This document shows, one piece after another, positions 8,878 to 17,772 of a DNA stretch of 64,000 nt. The stretch covers positions 1 to 64,000 of the forward strand of contig NZ_CABEGA010000095.1 of NCBI RefSeq assembly GCF_901521055.1, read 5' to 3'. Below the pieces are notes generated by a model. It saw nothing but the letters and a program-made list of their open reading frames with translations, did no database searches and was not told the DNA's origin. Made by a program: the position numbers and the translations under genes. Source of the DNA: Cellulomonas hominis. Lineage in GTDB: Bacteria; Actinomycetota; Actinomycetes; Actinomycetales; Cellulomonadaceae. Numbering within the stretch: position 1 is the first letter of the stretch; each line of letters starts with the position of its first letter.

Positions 8878-9472
8878 CGACGGCCCGTACGCGACCACGT
8901 CGCGGGCGGGCGCGTTCAGTCCCCACTCCAGGTGCGGCCCCACGTACCAGCCGCGTACGCCGCGGCTCGTCGCTCTGCGGTGTGGTCCCGGCGGGCATCT
9001 AGGGGCTCCCTGCATGACTACGCACCCGTGGCTGCGCCTTCTGACCAACCCGCCCTCGCTCGTTCCGGACCGCAGATGCACGGCTACCGTTCTGCTGGCG
9101 GTCTACGAGCGAGGCGACCCCCTCGCGGCGCCAGCCTTGGCCGGGCCGTGCTGGTCGACGCCGGCGCGGGGGCGTGTCGCCTTGGAAGGTGCAATGGCCG
9201 CTTCGGTCCCACGGACCCAGGCGTTTGCACTCCCCCAGGCATGCCCCAGCGAGCCGAGGCGCCCCACCTCACGTGCGCGGCGCGCGGCGACCCCCCAGCG
9301 CTTTCGTCCCGCCTCGTAGGGCCACGCCGCGGCACCGTCGCCGCCCAGTGGGATCGTCTTTCTGTCGTTCAGTTCCCGCGCCGGCGTCGCGCCGCCTCCC
9401 GTGGTGCTGGCAGAGACGCCGCTTGACGGCCCCGCGTTGTTCGCGTGCGGTCGGCTGCACGCCTAGCGACGG

Positions 9473-9488
9473 TGTTCCACGTGGAACA
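9473..9488. promoter_or_regulatory. parS site 5 (perfectly palindromic variant)
   Basis: TGTTCCACGTGGAACA is a perfect 16-bp palindrome in which both half-sites carry the C/G variant found on one side of the other sites. It has 14 of 16 canonical matches. Confidence 0.85.
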
Positions 9489-9580
9489 CGCCCGCGCCGG
9501 GTCTTCTTGCTCGACGGACCGGCACGGCGGGTAGGGCCCTTAAATCGTCGGCTCGCACAGGGGCCGTGCGCTGTGTCAGC

Positions 9581-9596
9581 CGTTTCACGTGGAACT
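9581..9596. promoter_or_regulatory. parS site 6
   Basis: CGTTTCACGTGGAACT matches the 14-bp inner core used by actinobacterial ParB at 13 positions but has changed outer bases. It is probably the weakest site in the cluster. Confidence 0.75.
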
Positions 9597-10193
9597 GACG
9601 TGAGCCTGTGCGGCGACACCTCCGCGCCACGACGCCCGGCGAGCTCTCTGAAGGCGCCTCGGCAGCGCGTGGGGCGCAGCAGCAGTTCCAGCGATCTGTC
9701 GCCCGGCGATCCCGCCCGCCTGCGCCGGGCGACGTGCCGCGGCGGCGTCACGTCACTCCCGCGGCCCCGCACCGCACAGCGCGCTGCTCGCGGACCGACA
9801 ACGCACGCGTGCACTGTCCTGGCCCGGCATGGCCTGCCGACGCACGACCGCCGCACGAGTCGACGTTGAACGCGACCGACCTTCACCGCCAGGCCGGGCC
9901 CCTGCTCCTCCGAGGCGCCTCCCCTGAAGCTCCCCACGGCCGCCGCTCGCTGGGGCACGTGGCGCACCCCCTCGCGAAGCAACGCGCGTGCCCGCACGCC
10001 CCCCAAGGAGCACGGCCGAGATCACGCCCTTCTCGACGCCGCCGCTCCGTGTGTGGCGGCGACCAGCCGTCGCCACGGGCCCGGTACATGTCCACCGACT
10101 TGGCAGTATCCGTTTGCACATCGAACCCCGGCCGCAAGTTCACGCGCAAACGACCTCGCCAGGACGCCCTGTACGGAGCCCGCGCCACACACA

Positions 10194-10224
10194 AGAGGCC
10201 GGCCCCTCCGCGGGACCGGCCTCT
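10194..10224 (-). terminator. Terminator of the rpmH-rnpA-yidD-yidC-jag operon
   Basis: Arms AGAGGCCGGCCCC (10194-10206) and GGGACCGGCCTCT (10212-10224) pair over 13 positions with one G-T-type mismatch and a 5-nt loop. It lies 33 nt beyond the jag stop, read leftward, and is followed on that strand by TTGTGTGTGG. Confidence 0.8.
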
Positions 10225-10256
10225 CCTCGCCTCCTGGCGAACGCTCGACGAGCGAC

Positions 10257-10769
10257 TCAGCTCGCGGGCTTGACCACCACGTAGCGCGACGGCTCCACGC
10301 CCTCGGAGTCCGACGTCATCCCGGCGGCCGCGACCGCGTCGTGCACGACCTTCCGCTCGAAGGGGTTCATCGGCTCGAGGGACACCGCGGCGCCCGACGA
10401 CCGCACCTCGGCGATCGCCTGCTCGGCCACCTTGACGAGCTCCGCCTTGCGGCCCGCCCGGTAGCCGGCGATGTCGAGCATGAGCCGGCTGCGGTCGCCG
10501 GTCTTCGCCTGGACCGCCAGCCGGGTCAGCTCCTGCAGCGCGTCCAGCACCTCCCCGTCGGTCCCGACGAGGCGGCGGAGCGCACGCTCCGTGCCGGGCT
10601 CCGCGACGATCTCGACGGCGGCGCGACCGTGGTCGACGTCGATGTCGATGTCACCGTCGAGGTCCGCGATGTCGAGCAGCTCCTCGAGGTAGTCCGCGGC
10701 GATCTCGCCCTCTTCCTCGAGGCGGGAGGCAGCGCCGGTCTCGCCGGTCGCGTCGATCGGTGTGCTCAT
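10257..10769 (-). CDS. jag: Jag/KhpB family KH-R3H RNA-binding protein
   Basis: RNA-binding protein encoded after yidC in most bacteria and linked to cell-envelope control. An acidic N-terminus is followed by a KH-like domain (VEPGTERALRRLVGTDGEVLDAL type) and a C-terminal R3H domain whose Arg-x3-His motif is in NPFERKVVHDAV. The length is 170 residues, typical of the short actinobacterial form without the Jag-N domain. The ATG start is preceded by AAGGAG at about 5 nt. It lies 46 nt after yidC. Confidence 0.92.
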   Translation of the reverse strand: MSTPIDATGETGAASRLEEEGEIAADYLEELLDIADLDGDIDIDVDHGRAAVEIVAEPGTERALRRLVGTDGEVLDALQELTRLAVQAKTGDRSRLMLDIAGYRAGRKAELVKVAEQAIAEVRSSGAAVSLEPMNPFERKVVHDAVAAAGMTSDSEGVEPSRYVVVKPAS

Positions 10770-10815
10770 CTGTGCTCCTTGATGGGGGAACGGTGCCGCG
10801 CCGGGGCGCGAGGTC

Positions 10816-12033
10816 TCAGTCGTCGGTCGAGCTGCCGGACGGCTTCGCGGCGCTGCCGCCCTTGCCGGCCGCACCGCCCGCGCCGCCGGAGCCGCTGCGC
10901 TTCTTCTTCGCGCCGGAGCCGGGGGTCGCGCTCTTGGCGCCACCCGCCGCGGCCGTGCTCCCGGTCCCCGACGCAGCGGGGGTCGCGGGCGCAGCGGGGG
11001 TCGCCGGCGTGGAGCCAGCGCCTGCTGCCGACGAGGCCGTCCCGGTCGACGGACCGGCCGCACGCTTCTTGGCGCGCGCCTTGCCGACGGGCTGCTGGCG
11101 CTGCCCGGTCACGGGACGCTCCTCGATGGTGGGCACGTCCTCCTCGATGGTGATGCCCTTCGCGGCGGCCTTCTTCGCCTTGCGCGCCTGGAGAGCCGCC
11201 TCCGCCTGCGAGCCGGGGGCCGGCATCCGGCGGATCGTGTAGAACTGCTGGCCCATCGACCACAGGTTCGTGGTGGTCCAGTAGATGAGGACACCGATCG
11301 GGAAGTTCACGCCGGAGAAGGCGAAGATCAGCGGGAAGACGTACATGAGCAGCTTCTGCTGCTGCGCCATCGGGCCCTCGAGCGCGGCCGGCGGCATGTT
11401 CTTCATCGTGAGCTGGCGCTGCGTGAGGAACGTCGTCAGCGACATCGCGATGACGAGGATGATCGTCACGACGCGGATGTGCAGCGCCTGCGAGCCGTCG
11501 CCGAACGACGACGCCGTCATGAAGGTCCCGGACAGCGGGGCGCCGAAGATCGTGGCGCTCTCCGCCTGCGCCGCGAGCTCCTGCGTCAGCGGGCCGAGGT
11601 TCGGCCGCGCGTACGTCCCGTCCGCCAGCTGCGGCAGCGAGTTCAGGACGCGGAACAGCGCGAAGAAGATCGGCGACTGGGCGAGGATCGGCAGGCAGGA
11701 CGCGAACGGGTTCGTGCCGTGCTTCCGGTACAGCTCCATCGTCTCGCGGCTCATCGCCTCGCGGGACGCCGGGTCCGTCTTCCCCTTGTACTTCGCCTGG
11801 ATCTTCTTCATCTCGGGCGCGAGCAGCTGCATGCCGCGCGACGCCTTGATCTGGCGGAAGAACAGCGGGATCAGGATGATCCGCATCACGATCACGAGGC
11901 CGACGATCGACAGACCCCACGCCGCACCGCCCGCGGGGTCCAGGCCCAGCCAGTCCAGCAGGGAGTGGAACTGGACCATGATCCACGCGACAGCGACCAT
12001 GATCGGGTACAGCAGGCCGTCGAACCAGCTCAT
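10816..12033 (-). CDS. yidC: Membrane protein insertase YidC
   Basis: Oxa1/Alb3/YidC insertase that places proteins in the cytoplasmic membrane alone or with SecYEG. It starts MSWFDGLLYPI with a first span, then the conserved GLSIVGLVIVMRIILIPLF span with the hydrophilic-groove arginine. A cytoplasmic hairpin (KKIQAKYKGKTDPASREAMSRETMELY) and further spans follow. The C-terminal 130 or so residues are a long basic, Ala/Ser/Gly-rich tail, longer than in Gram-negative YidC and likely to contact ribosomes. The length is 405 residues. It sits 22 nt after yidD. Confidence 0.96.
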   Translation of the reverse strand: MSWFDGLLYPIMVAVAWIMVQFHSLLDWLGLDPAGGAAWGLSIVGLVIVMRIILIPLFFRQIKASRGMQLLAPEMKKIQAKYKGKTDPASREAMSRETMELYRKHGTNPFASCLPILAQSPIFFALFRVLNSLPQLADGTYARPNLGPLTQELAAQAESATIFGAPLSGTFMTASSFGDGSQALHIRVVTIILVIAMSLTTFLTQRQLTMKNMPPAALEGPMAQQQKLLMYVFPLIFAFSGVNFPIGVLIYWTTTNLWSMGQQFYTIRRMPAPGSQAEAALQARKAKKAAAKGITIEEDVPTIEERPVTGQRQQPVGKARAKKRAAGPSTGTASSAAGAGSTPATPAAPATPAASGTGSTAAAGGAKSATPGSGAKKKRSGSGGAGGAAGKGGSAAKPSGSSTDD

Positions 12034-12055
12034 CGGGGAACTCTCCAGGGGATGG

Positions 12056-12358
12056 TCAGTGCGCGGAGGCGACCGCGCCGTGCGAGTGTCGACGGTGCGA
12101 CCCCGCCGGTGGAACGTCGTCGACGCCGCCCGGGTTCCACGGGTTGCAGCGCAGGAGCCGCCAGACCGCCAGCCGCGTCCCCCGCACGACGCCGTGCCGC
12201 TCGAGTGCGAGCACCGCGTACTGCGAGCAGGACGGGTAGAACCGGCAGGTCGGCGGGGTGAGCGGGGACACGAACCGCTGGTAGCCCCGGATCAGGAGGA
12301 CGAGCAGCCGGCGCGGGACGCGCACCACGGCGTGCAGCGCCCGGGAGGCCGCGGTCAT
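12056..12358 (-). CDS. yidD: Membrane protein insertion efficiency factor YidD
   Basis: Small protein with the diagnostic cysteine-rich motif [13 protein letters not shown] and the downstream CNPWNPGG. It is membrane-associated through an N-terminal amphipathic helix and assists YidC-dependent insertion. The length is 100 residues, with an extra His/Pro tail. The ATG overlaps the rnpA stop as ATGA, in the usual rnpA-yidD-yidC order. Confidence 0.95.
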   Translation of the reverse strand: MTAASRALHAVVRVPRRLLVLLIRGYQRFVSPLTPPTCRFYPSCSQYAVLALERHGVVRGTRLAVWRLLRCNPWNPGGVDDVPPAGSHRRHSHGAVASAH

Positions 12359-12741
12359 CGTGCGTCCCCGGTCGGTGCGGCCGGCGACGCTCGCTCGGCG
12401 CGGCGCCGGGTCGCGGTGCGCAGCGCGCCGTCGAGGTCGCGGCCCAGCGTCGCGTAGTCCACGGTCGCGGCCGGCGCCAGTGCGCGCACGACCAGGTCCG
12501 CGTCACGGGGCAGCTCGGCGAGCCGGTCGGAGGTCAGGGCGCGCAGGCGGCGCTTGACCCGGTTCCGCACGACCGCGTTGCCCACGCCCTTGGACACGAC
12601 GAAACCGACCGCCGGACCAGGTCCGGGGTCGGTTCGCGTCACGAGGTGCACCACGAGCGTGTTCCGCCCGGCACGGGCACCCGACCGCACGGCCCGCTCG
12701 AAGTCGGCGGACCTGCGCATCCGGTGCGCGGCGGGCAGCAC
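12355..12741 (-). CDS. rnpA: Ribonuclease P protein component
   Basis: Protein subunit of RNase P, which matures tRNA 5' ends. The GTG at 12741 gives [20 protein letters not shown], the standard actinobacterial N-terminus, and the conserved RNA-binding RNR motif is in [15 protein letters not shown]. The length is 128 residues. It follows rpmH by 14 nt, and its stop overlaps the yidD start. Confidence 0.95.
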   Translation of the reverse strand: MLPAAHRMRRSADFERAVRSGARAGRNTLVVHLVTRTDPGPGPAVGFVVSKGVGNAVVRNRVKRRLRALTSDRLAELPRDADLVVRALAPAATVDYATLGRDLDGALRTATRRRAERASPAAPTGDAR

Positions 12742-12755
12742 CGCGTCAGGTGGTG

Positions 12756-12893
12756 TCAGGCCGACAGCTCGGAGCGACCCTTGCGCCGACGGGCGGCGAG
12801 GATCGCACGGCCGGCACGCGTCCGCATGCGCAGACGGAAACCGTGCGTCTTGGCGCGACGCCGGTTGTTCGGCTGGAAGGTCCGCTTGCTCAC
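12756..12893 (-). CDS. rpmH: 50S ribosomal protein L34
   Basis: Forty-five residues, highly basic, opening [18 protein letters not shown] and ending GRSELSA, an exact L34 pattern. The start is GTG at 12893. It is first in the leftward operon with rnpA, yidD, yidC and jag, divergent from dnaA across about 440 bp that should hold both promoters. Confidence 0.97.
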   Translation of the reverse strand: MSKRTFQPNNRRRAKTHGFRLRMRTRAGRAILAARRRKGRSELSA

Positions 12894-13331
12894 GATGGTC
12901 TCCAAGTACTTCGGTGCATCGGCCGCACGCGCGTGTGCAGCCAGGTCTGTGTGCCGTGCTCGACTGCTCCGGTACCCACGTCGCCAGACGCGGCCGGCGT
13001 CGGGGCACGCCAGCAGGAGCCATCAGGAAGGCTGGTCAACGTTACGTCGGGCGCGCCGTCCGGTCAAACCGCCTGAGGCACCCTCTCCCGCCCGCCCTCC
13101 GCGGCCACTAGCATCGTCGCTCGATGCGTCCCGCAGCGTCCGGTCTCCCCAGCCCGTGGACAGACCCGGCCGGCCCTGTGGACAACGCCGCACCCGACGG
13201 AGCCGACGTGCTCCCGCAAGGCCGTGATCGTCCCTGATCGGGCGTCACGCACAGGTGTGGACAAGTCTGTGGACGCAGGACAGGTGCGTGCGACACTCGA
13301 CCACGCGACTCACGACGGCAGCGAGGTACAG
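12894..13331. promoter_or_regulatory. Divergent rpmH/dnaA promoter region with DnaA boxes
   Basis: This is a 438-bp intergenic region. It contains two exact actinobacterial DnaA boxes, TGTGGACAA, at 13177-13185 and 13256-13264, plus weaker ones at 13155 (CGTGGACAG) and 13268 (TGTGGACGC). The second strong box lies about 70 bp before dnaA, fitting autoregulation by DnaA. No gene is visible. Confidence 0.75.
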
Positions 13332-14816
13332 GTGTCAGGACAGGACGATCAGCCAGGCCAGGTCTGGTCGGCCGCGATGGCGCAGCTCGAGGTGAGCCCG
13401 GACATCACGCCGAGGCAGCTCGCGTTCGTCCGGCTGGCGAAGCCGCTCGGCCTGCTCGACGGCACGATGCTCCTCGCGGTCGGCAACGACCTGACGAAGG
13501 ACTACCTCGAGACGCGGGTCCGCCAGGAGGTGTCCGACGCGCTCGCCGCCGCTCTCGGCCGCGAGGCGCGGTTCGCGATCACCGTCGACCCCTCCCTGGA
13601 CTCGGCCGACGCCGGGCTCGCGACCACCCCGCCGCCGGCGCGCACCGACTCCGAGCCGACGCCCGTGGTCGCGCACGCGGCGACCGGCCACCCGAGCACC
13701 GGGGACTCCGCGCACGTCGACGCGCCGGTCCGCTCCGAGCCGTTCCGCCGCGAGCCCGCCGGGCCCACGCCCAGCGTCGAGCCGGCCCGGCTGAACCCGA
13801 AGTACCTGTTCGAGACGTTCGTCATCGGCTCGTCCAACCGGTTCGCGCACGCGGCGGCGGTCGCCGTCGCCGAGGCCCCGGCCAAGGCCTACAACCCGCT
13901 GTTCATCTACGGCGACTCGGGCCTCGGGAAGACGCACCTGCTGCACGCGATCGGGCACTACGCCCGGAACCTCTACCCGTCGGTGCGGGTGCGCTACGTG
14001 AACTCCGAGGAGTTCACCAACGACTTCATCAACTCCATCGGTGAGGGCAAGGCCGGTGCGTTCCAGCGCCGCTACCGCGAGGTGGACGTGCTCCTCATCG
14101 ACGACATCCAGTTCCTGCAGGGCAAGGAACAGACGATGGAGGAGTTCTTCCACACGTTCAACACCCTGCACAACGCGAACAAGCAGGTCGTGATCACGTC
14201 CGACCTGCCGCCCAAGCAGCTGAACGGGTTCGAGGACCGGATGCGGTCCCGATTCGAGTGGGGCCTGATCACCGACGTCCAGCCGCCGGACCTCGAGACC
14301 CGCATCGCGATCCTCCGGAAGAAGTCCGCGAACGACAAGCTCCAGGCCCCCGACGACGTCCTGGAGTACATCGCCTCGAAGATCTCCACGAACATCCGCG
14401 AGCTCGAGGGCGCGCTGATCCGCGTGACGGCGTTCGCGAACCTCAACCGGCAGCAGGTCGACCTGTCGCTGGCGGAGATCGTGCTCAAGGACCTGATCAC
14501 CGACGACGACCAGGCCGACATCACCGCCACGGCCGTGATCGGGCAGACCGCGGCGTACTTCGGTCTGACCATCGAGGACCTGTGCGGGTCGTCGAGGTCG
14601 CGCGTGCTGGTGACCGCACGGCAGATCGCGATGTACCTGTGCCGGGAGCTCACCGACCTGTCGCTCCCGAAGATCGGTCAGGCGTTCGGCGGGCGGGACC
14701 ACACCACCGTCATGCACGCGAACCGGAAGATCCGCGAGCTGATGGCGGAGCGGCGTTCGATCTTCAACCAGGTGACCGAGCTGACGAACCGCATCAAGCA
14801 GGAGAGCCGGGGCTGA
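13332..14816 (+). CDS. dnaA: Chromosomal replication initiator DnaA
   Basis: AAA+ initiator that binds DnaA boxes and unwinds oriC. Domain I begins [14 protein letters not shown]; a Pro/Ala-rich domain II follows. Domain III has Walker [12 protein letters not shown], Walker [13 protein letters not shown], and the arginine-finger region [13 protein letters not shown]. Domain IV carries the DNA-binding signature [11 protein letters not shown]. The GTG at 13332 follows GAGG by 5 nt and yields 494 residues; an in-frame GTG at 13224 would add 36 unconserved residues. A strong terminator lies 13 nt after the stop. Confidence 0.98.
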   Translation: MSGQDDQPGQVWSAAMAQLEVSPDITPRQLAFVRLAKPLGLLDGTMLLAVGNDLTKDYLETRVRQEVSDALAAALGREARFAITVDPSLDSADAGLATTPPPARTDSEPTPVVAHAATGHPSTGDSAHVDAPVRSEPFRREPAGPTPSVEPARLNPKYLFETFVIGSSNRFAHAAAVAVAEAPAKAYNPLFIYGDSGLGKTHLLHAIGHYARNLYPSVRVRYVNSEEFTNDFINSIGEGKAGAFQRRYREVDVLLIDDIQFLQGKEQTMEEFFHTFNTLHNANKQVVITSDLPPKQLNGFEDRMRSRFEWGLITDVQPPDLETRIAILRKKSANDKLQAPDDVLEYIASKISTNIRELEGALIRVTAFANLNRQQVDLSLAEIVLKDLITDDDQADITATAVIGQTAAYFGLTIEDLCGSSRSRVLVTARQIAMYLCRELTDLSLPKIGQAFGGRDHTTVMHANRKIRELMAERRSIFNQVTELTNRIKQESRG

Positions 14817-14828
14817 GTCCCCGTTCCG

Positions 14829-14865
14829 GAGAAGGCCCGTCACACACCTCGTGGCGGGCCTTCTC
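14829..14865 (+). terminator. dnaA terminator
   Basis: Perfect 11-bp arms GAGAAGGCCCG (14829-14839) and CGGGCCTTCTC (14855-14865). It begins 13 nt after the dnaA stop and separates dnaA transcription from oriC. Confidence 0.85.
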
Positions 14866-15536
14866 CCGTGTCCCCGGCAGGGCGCGTCGGCCGACCCTCG
14901 ACCACGCCCTGAAACAGCGGTGGGACGAATGTTCACACCTGTGGACGGACCTGTGGAAACCGGTGGACGACCCCCACCTTTCGTGTGGACGGGTCCTCCG
15001 CTCTCCGTGGACGGCGAAGCACGGACCCGTCGTCGTCCACGTTCATCTGCGTCGTCCCCAGCCGGTCCACAGTCGTCGTGCACACGCCGCAGAAGGCTCC
15101 CACCAGCACGAACGGGCGTCGTCCCCAGAATTCACAGAACCGACGATGACGACGACTGATCCCTAGGAAGAAGATCCACAACCCGTCAGTGCTCTGCCGG
15201 CCGGTCCGGCACTCCGGACCACACGCCCGACCACTACGGCCCACGACGAGGACGCCGGCGCCCCTGTGGATCGTCCCGGCAGGGCCGGAACGTTCGCGGA
15301 GCGGCCTCCTGGCGCAGCCCTCGCCCGCGGCCCGGGACGCACCGGCTCCGGCACCCCGCTCTCGTCGCGTCCAGACGAACGCTGGAGCCCTCCGACCGGC
15401 GTCCACAAGCCCGCGCGTTCGGTTCCGCACCCCTGGTCACTCGCGTAGTGTTCGGCACGACCTCTGCCGCCCTCGCGGCCGGGGTCGCACAGCACCAGCA
15501 GGGATCACGGTGATCCCCCGACCGAGAGGGTGGGGC
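14866..15536. other. Chromosomal origin of replication (oriC)
   Basis: The dnaA-dnaN spacer has no credible gene and is packed with DnaA-box-like 9-mers in both orientations. They include TGTGGACGG at 14940 and 14984, CGTGGACGG at 15006, CGGTCCACA at 15063, AGATCCACA at 15172, TGTGGATCG at 15265 and GCGTCCACA at 15399. Most match the consensus at 7 of 9 positions. The least GC-rich stretch, about 15120-15180, is the likeliest unwinding element. Position and box density define oriC; exact limits are inferred. Confidence 0.85.
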
Positions 15537-16667
15537 ATGAAGTTCCGCGTCGAACGTGACGTCCTCGCAGAAGCCGTCACGTGGATCGCTCGCAGCCTTC
15601 CCACCCGTCCCCCGGTCCCCGTGCTGGCCGGTGTGCGCATCGAGGCCGACTCCGACGGCACGCTGCGGCTCGCGAGCTTCGACTACGAGGTCTCCGCCCG
15701 TTCCGAGGTCCCCGCCGACGTCAGCGAACCCGGCACCGTCCTCGTCTCCGGCCGGCTGCTCGCGGAGATCTCCCGCGCCCTGCCCGCCAAGCCGGTCGAC
15801 GTGTCCCTCGAGGGCACCAAGGTCACCGTCACCTGCGGCGCCAGCCGGTTCACGCTGCTCACGATGCCCGTCGAGGACTACCCGCAGCTCCCGGCGATGC
15901 CCGCGCTCACGGGCACCGTCGACGGCGACGAGCTCACCAAGGCGGTCGGCCAGGTCACCGTGGCCGCCAGCCGTGACGACACGCTCCCCCTGCTGACCGG
16001 CGTCCGCGTCGAGATCGAGGGCGAGAAGATCACGCTGCTCGCGACCGACCGCTACCGCCTGGCCCTGCGAGAGCTCACCTGGAAGCCGGCGCGCCCGGAG
16101 GTCTCCGAGGTCGCGCTCGTCCGTGCCCGGACCCTGAACGACGCCGCGAAGTCGCTCGGCGCGTCCGGCTCCGTCAACGTCGCGCTCGCCACGGGCCAAG
16201 GCGTCGACCTCATCGGCTTCGAGGCGGGCGGCCGGCACACCACGTCGCTCCTGGTCGACGGGGACTACCCCGCGGTCCGCCGGCTGTTCCCGGACGAGTC
16301 GCCGATCCACGCCGTCGTGAACACACAGCTGCTCGCCGACGCGGCCAAGCGCGTGGCCCTCGTCGCGGAGCGCAACACCCCGATCCGGCTGACGTTCTCC
16401 GAGGGGCAGGTCGTCCTCGACGCCGGGCAGGGCGACGACGCGCAGGCGTCCGAGGCGCTGGAGGCCACGCTGGTCGGCGACGACATCGCCGTGGCGTTCA
16501 ACCCGCAGTTCCTGCTCGACGGCCTCGGCGCGCTGACCACGTCGTTCGTGCGCCTGTCGTTCACGCACCCGAACAAGCCGGTCGAGTTCACCGGCCAGGA
16601 GTCGCTCGAGGGCGAGGACCTCAAGGAGTACCGGTACCTGCTGGTGCCGATCCGCTTCGCGTCCTGA
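15537..16667 (+). CDS. dnaN: DNA polymerase III beta subunit (sliding clamp)
   Basis: Ring-shaped processivity clamp for replicative polymerase. The ATG at 15537 starts MKFRVERDVLAEAVTWIARS, the standard actinobacterial N-terminus, and gives 376 residues comprising three clamp folds (about 1-120, 125-250 and 255-376). The protein ends in KEYRYLLVPIRFAS, close to the conserved C-terminal hydrophobic pocket. A GAGAGGG ribosome-binding site precedes the start. Nothing unusual is seen. Confidence 0.98.
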   Translation: MKFRVERDVLAEAVTWIARSLPTRPPVPVLAGVRIEADSDGTLRLASFDYEVSARSEVPADVSEPGTVLVSGRLLAEISRALPAKPVDVSLEGTKVTVTCGASRFTLLTMPVEDYPQLPAMPALTGTVDGDELTKAVGQVTVAASRDDTLPLLTGVRVEIEGEKITLLATDRYRLALRELTWKPARPEVSEVALVRARTLNDAAKSLGASGSVNVALATGQGVDLIGFEAGGRHTTSLLVDGDYPAVRRLFPDESPIHAVVNTQLLADAAKRVALVAERNTPIRLTFSEGQVVLDAGQGDDAQASEALEATLVGDDIAVAFNPQFLLDGLGALTTSFVRLSFTHPNKPVEFTGQESLEGEDLKEYRYLLVPIRFAS

Positions 16668-16689
16668 CCGGCGCCTCAGCCTCCCGGCG

Positions 16690-16709
16690 CCGGCGGGACC
16701 TCCCGCCGG
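16690..16709 (+). terminator. Possible dnaN terminator
   Basis: CCGGCGGGA and TCCCGCCGG form a compact inverted repeat 23 nt after the dnaN stop. The 2-nt centre means one or two inner pairs must open to form a loop. It is short, so attenuation rather than full termination is possible. Confidence 0.5.
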
Positions 16710-16830
16710 TGTGACGGGCGAGACGCGCGCATCGTTCGTCAGCACCCCGCCTCGGCAGCAGAATGGCGGGCGACACAGTCGCCCCGGGCCCCACCGGCCC
16801 GGCGGCGGTCGGGCGAGGAGAGGTGGAGCG

Positions 16831-17763
16831 ATGCAGATCGGCCTGGTGGGTCTGGGCAGGATGGGCGCGAACATGCGCGACCGGATGCGGAACGCGGGGA
16901 TCGAGGTCACCGGCTACGACCGGAACCCGGACGTCACCGACGTCGCGTCGCTGGCCGACCTGGTCGAGGCGCTGCCCGCCGGCGAGCGGGTCGTGTGGGT
17001 CATGGTGCCGGCCGGCGCGGTGACGCACGCGGTGATCGAGGAGCTCGGCGGCCTGCTGACCGAGGGCGACCTGGTCATCGACGGCGGCAACTCGTACTTC
17101 GGTGACGACAAGGGCCACGCGGAGCAGCTCGGCGCGAAGGGCGTGCACTTCCTGGACGTCGGCGTCTCCGGCGGCGTCTGGGGCCTGGCCAACGGCTACG
17201 GCCTGATGGTCGGCGGCGACGCGGCCCAGGTCGAGCGCGTGATGCCCGTGTTCGACGCCCTGCGCCCGGAGGGCCCCCGCGAGGAGGGCTTCGTGCACGC
17301 GGGCGCCGTCGGTGCCGGGCACTACGCGAAGATGGTGCACAACGGCATCGAGTACGGCCTCATGCAGGCGTACGCCGAGGGCTACGAGCTGCTCGCGGCG
17401 AAGGACATCGTGACCGACGTCGCCGGCACCATGAAGGCCTGGCAGCGCGGCACCGTCGTGCGGTCCTGGCTGCTCGAGCTCCTGGTGAAGGCGCTCGAGG
17501 ACGACCAGCAGTTCGAGGGGATCGACGACTGGGTCGCCGACTCGGGCGAGGGTCGCTGGACCGTGGACGAGGCGATCGACGCCGCCGTGCCGCTGCCGGT
17601 CATCACCGCCGCGCTGTTCGCCCGGTTCCAGTCGCGCCAGGAGCAGTCCCCCGCGATGAAGGCGGTCGCGGCGCTGCGCCAGCAGTTCGGCGGCCACGCG
17701 GTCCGGGCCGCAGGCGCCCCCATCTCCGGCGACGCCCCGTCCGGCGTGCGCTCGGAGGGCTGA
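16831..17763 (+). CDS. gnd: 6-phosphogluconate dehydrogenase (decarboxylating), short form
   Basis: Oxidises 6-phosphogluconate to ribulose 5-phosphate and CO2 in the pentose phosphate pathway. The Rossmann motif GLGRMGANM is at the N-terminus. The substrate loop is VIDGGNSYFGDD, and the catalytic lysine is in GAGHYAKMVHNGIEYG. The length of 310 residues marks the short YqeC/GndA-like type, often NAD-dependent, rather than the 470-residue enzyme. A GGAGAGGTGGAG ribosome-binding site precedes the ATG. It sits between dnaN and recF, as in many actinobacteria. Confidence 0.95.
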   Translation: MQIGLVGLGRMGANMRDRMRNAGIEVTGYDRNPDVTDVASLADLVEALPAGERVVWVMVPAGAVTHAVIEELGGLLTEGDLVIDGGNSYFGDDKGHAEQLGAKGVHFLDVGVSGGVWGLANGYGLMVGGDAAQVERVMPVFDALRPEGPREEGFVHAGAVGAGHYAKMVHNGIEYGLMQAYAEGYELLAAKDIVTDVAGTMKAWQRGTVVRSWLLELLVKALEDDQQFEGIDDWVADSGEGRWTVDEAIDAAVPLPVITAALFARFQSRQEQSPAMKAVAALRQQFGGHAVRAAGAPISGDAPSGVRSEG

Positions 17764-17772
17764 CGCCGCTCG

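Larger units (their letters stand above)
8434..10193. other. Gene-poor centromere-like region upstream of rsmG
   Basis: About 1.76 kb between rsmG and the jag terminator with no credible gene. Open frames on both strands are Arg/Pro/Ala-rich, lack ribosome-binding sites and resemble no family. The DNA appears less GC-rich than its flanks and holds four of the six parS-like sites. I see no tRNA, no terminator other than the one for jag at its right end, and no insertion-sequence ends. The best reading is a parS loading zone for ParB; small RNAs cannot be excluded by eye. Confidence 0.6.

Noticed and set aside
8317..9426. Long open frame on the plus strand through the parS region
   Set aside because: Arg/Pro/Ala-rich translation, no ribosome-binding site, no family resemblance, and several parS sites run through it. 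It is a chance frame in GC-rich DNA.
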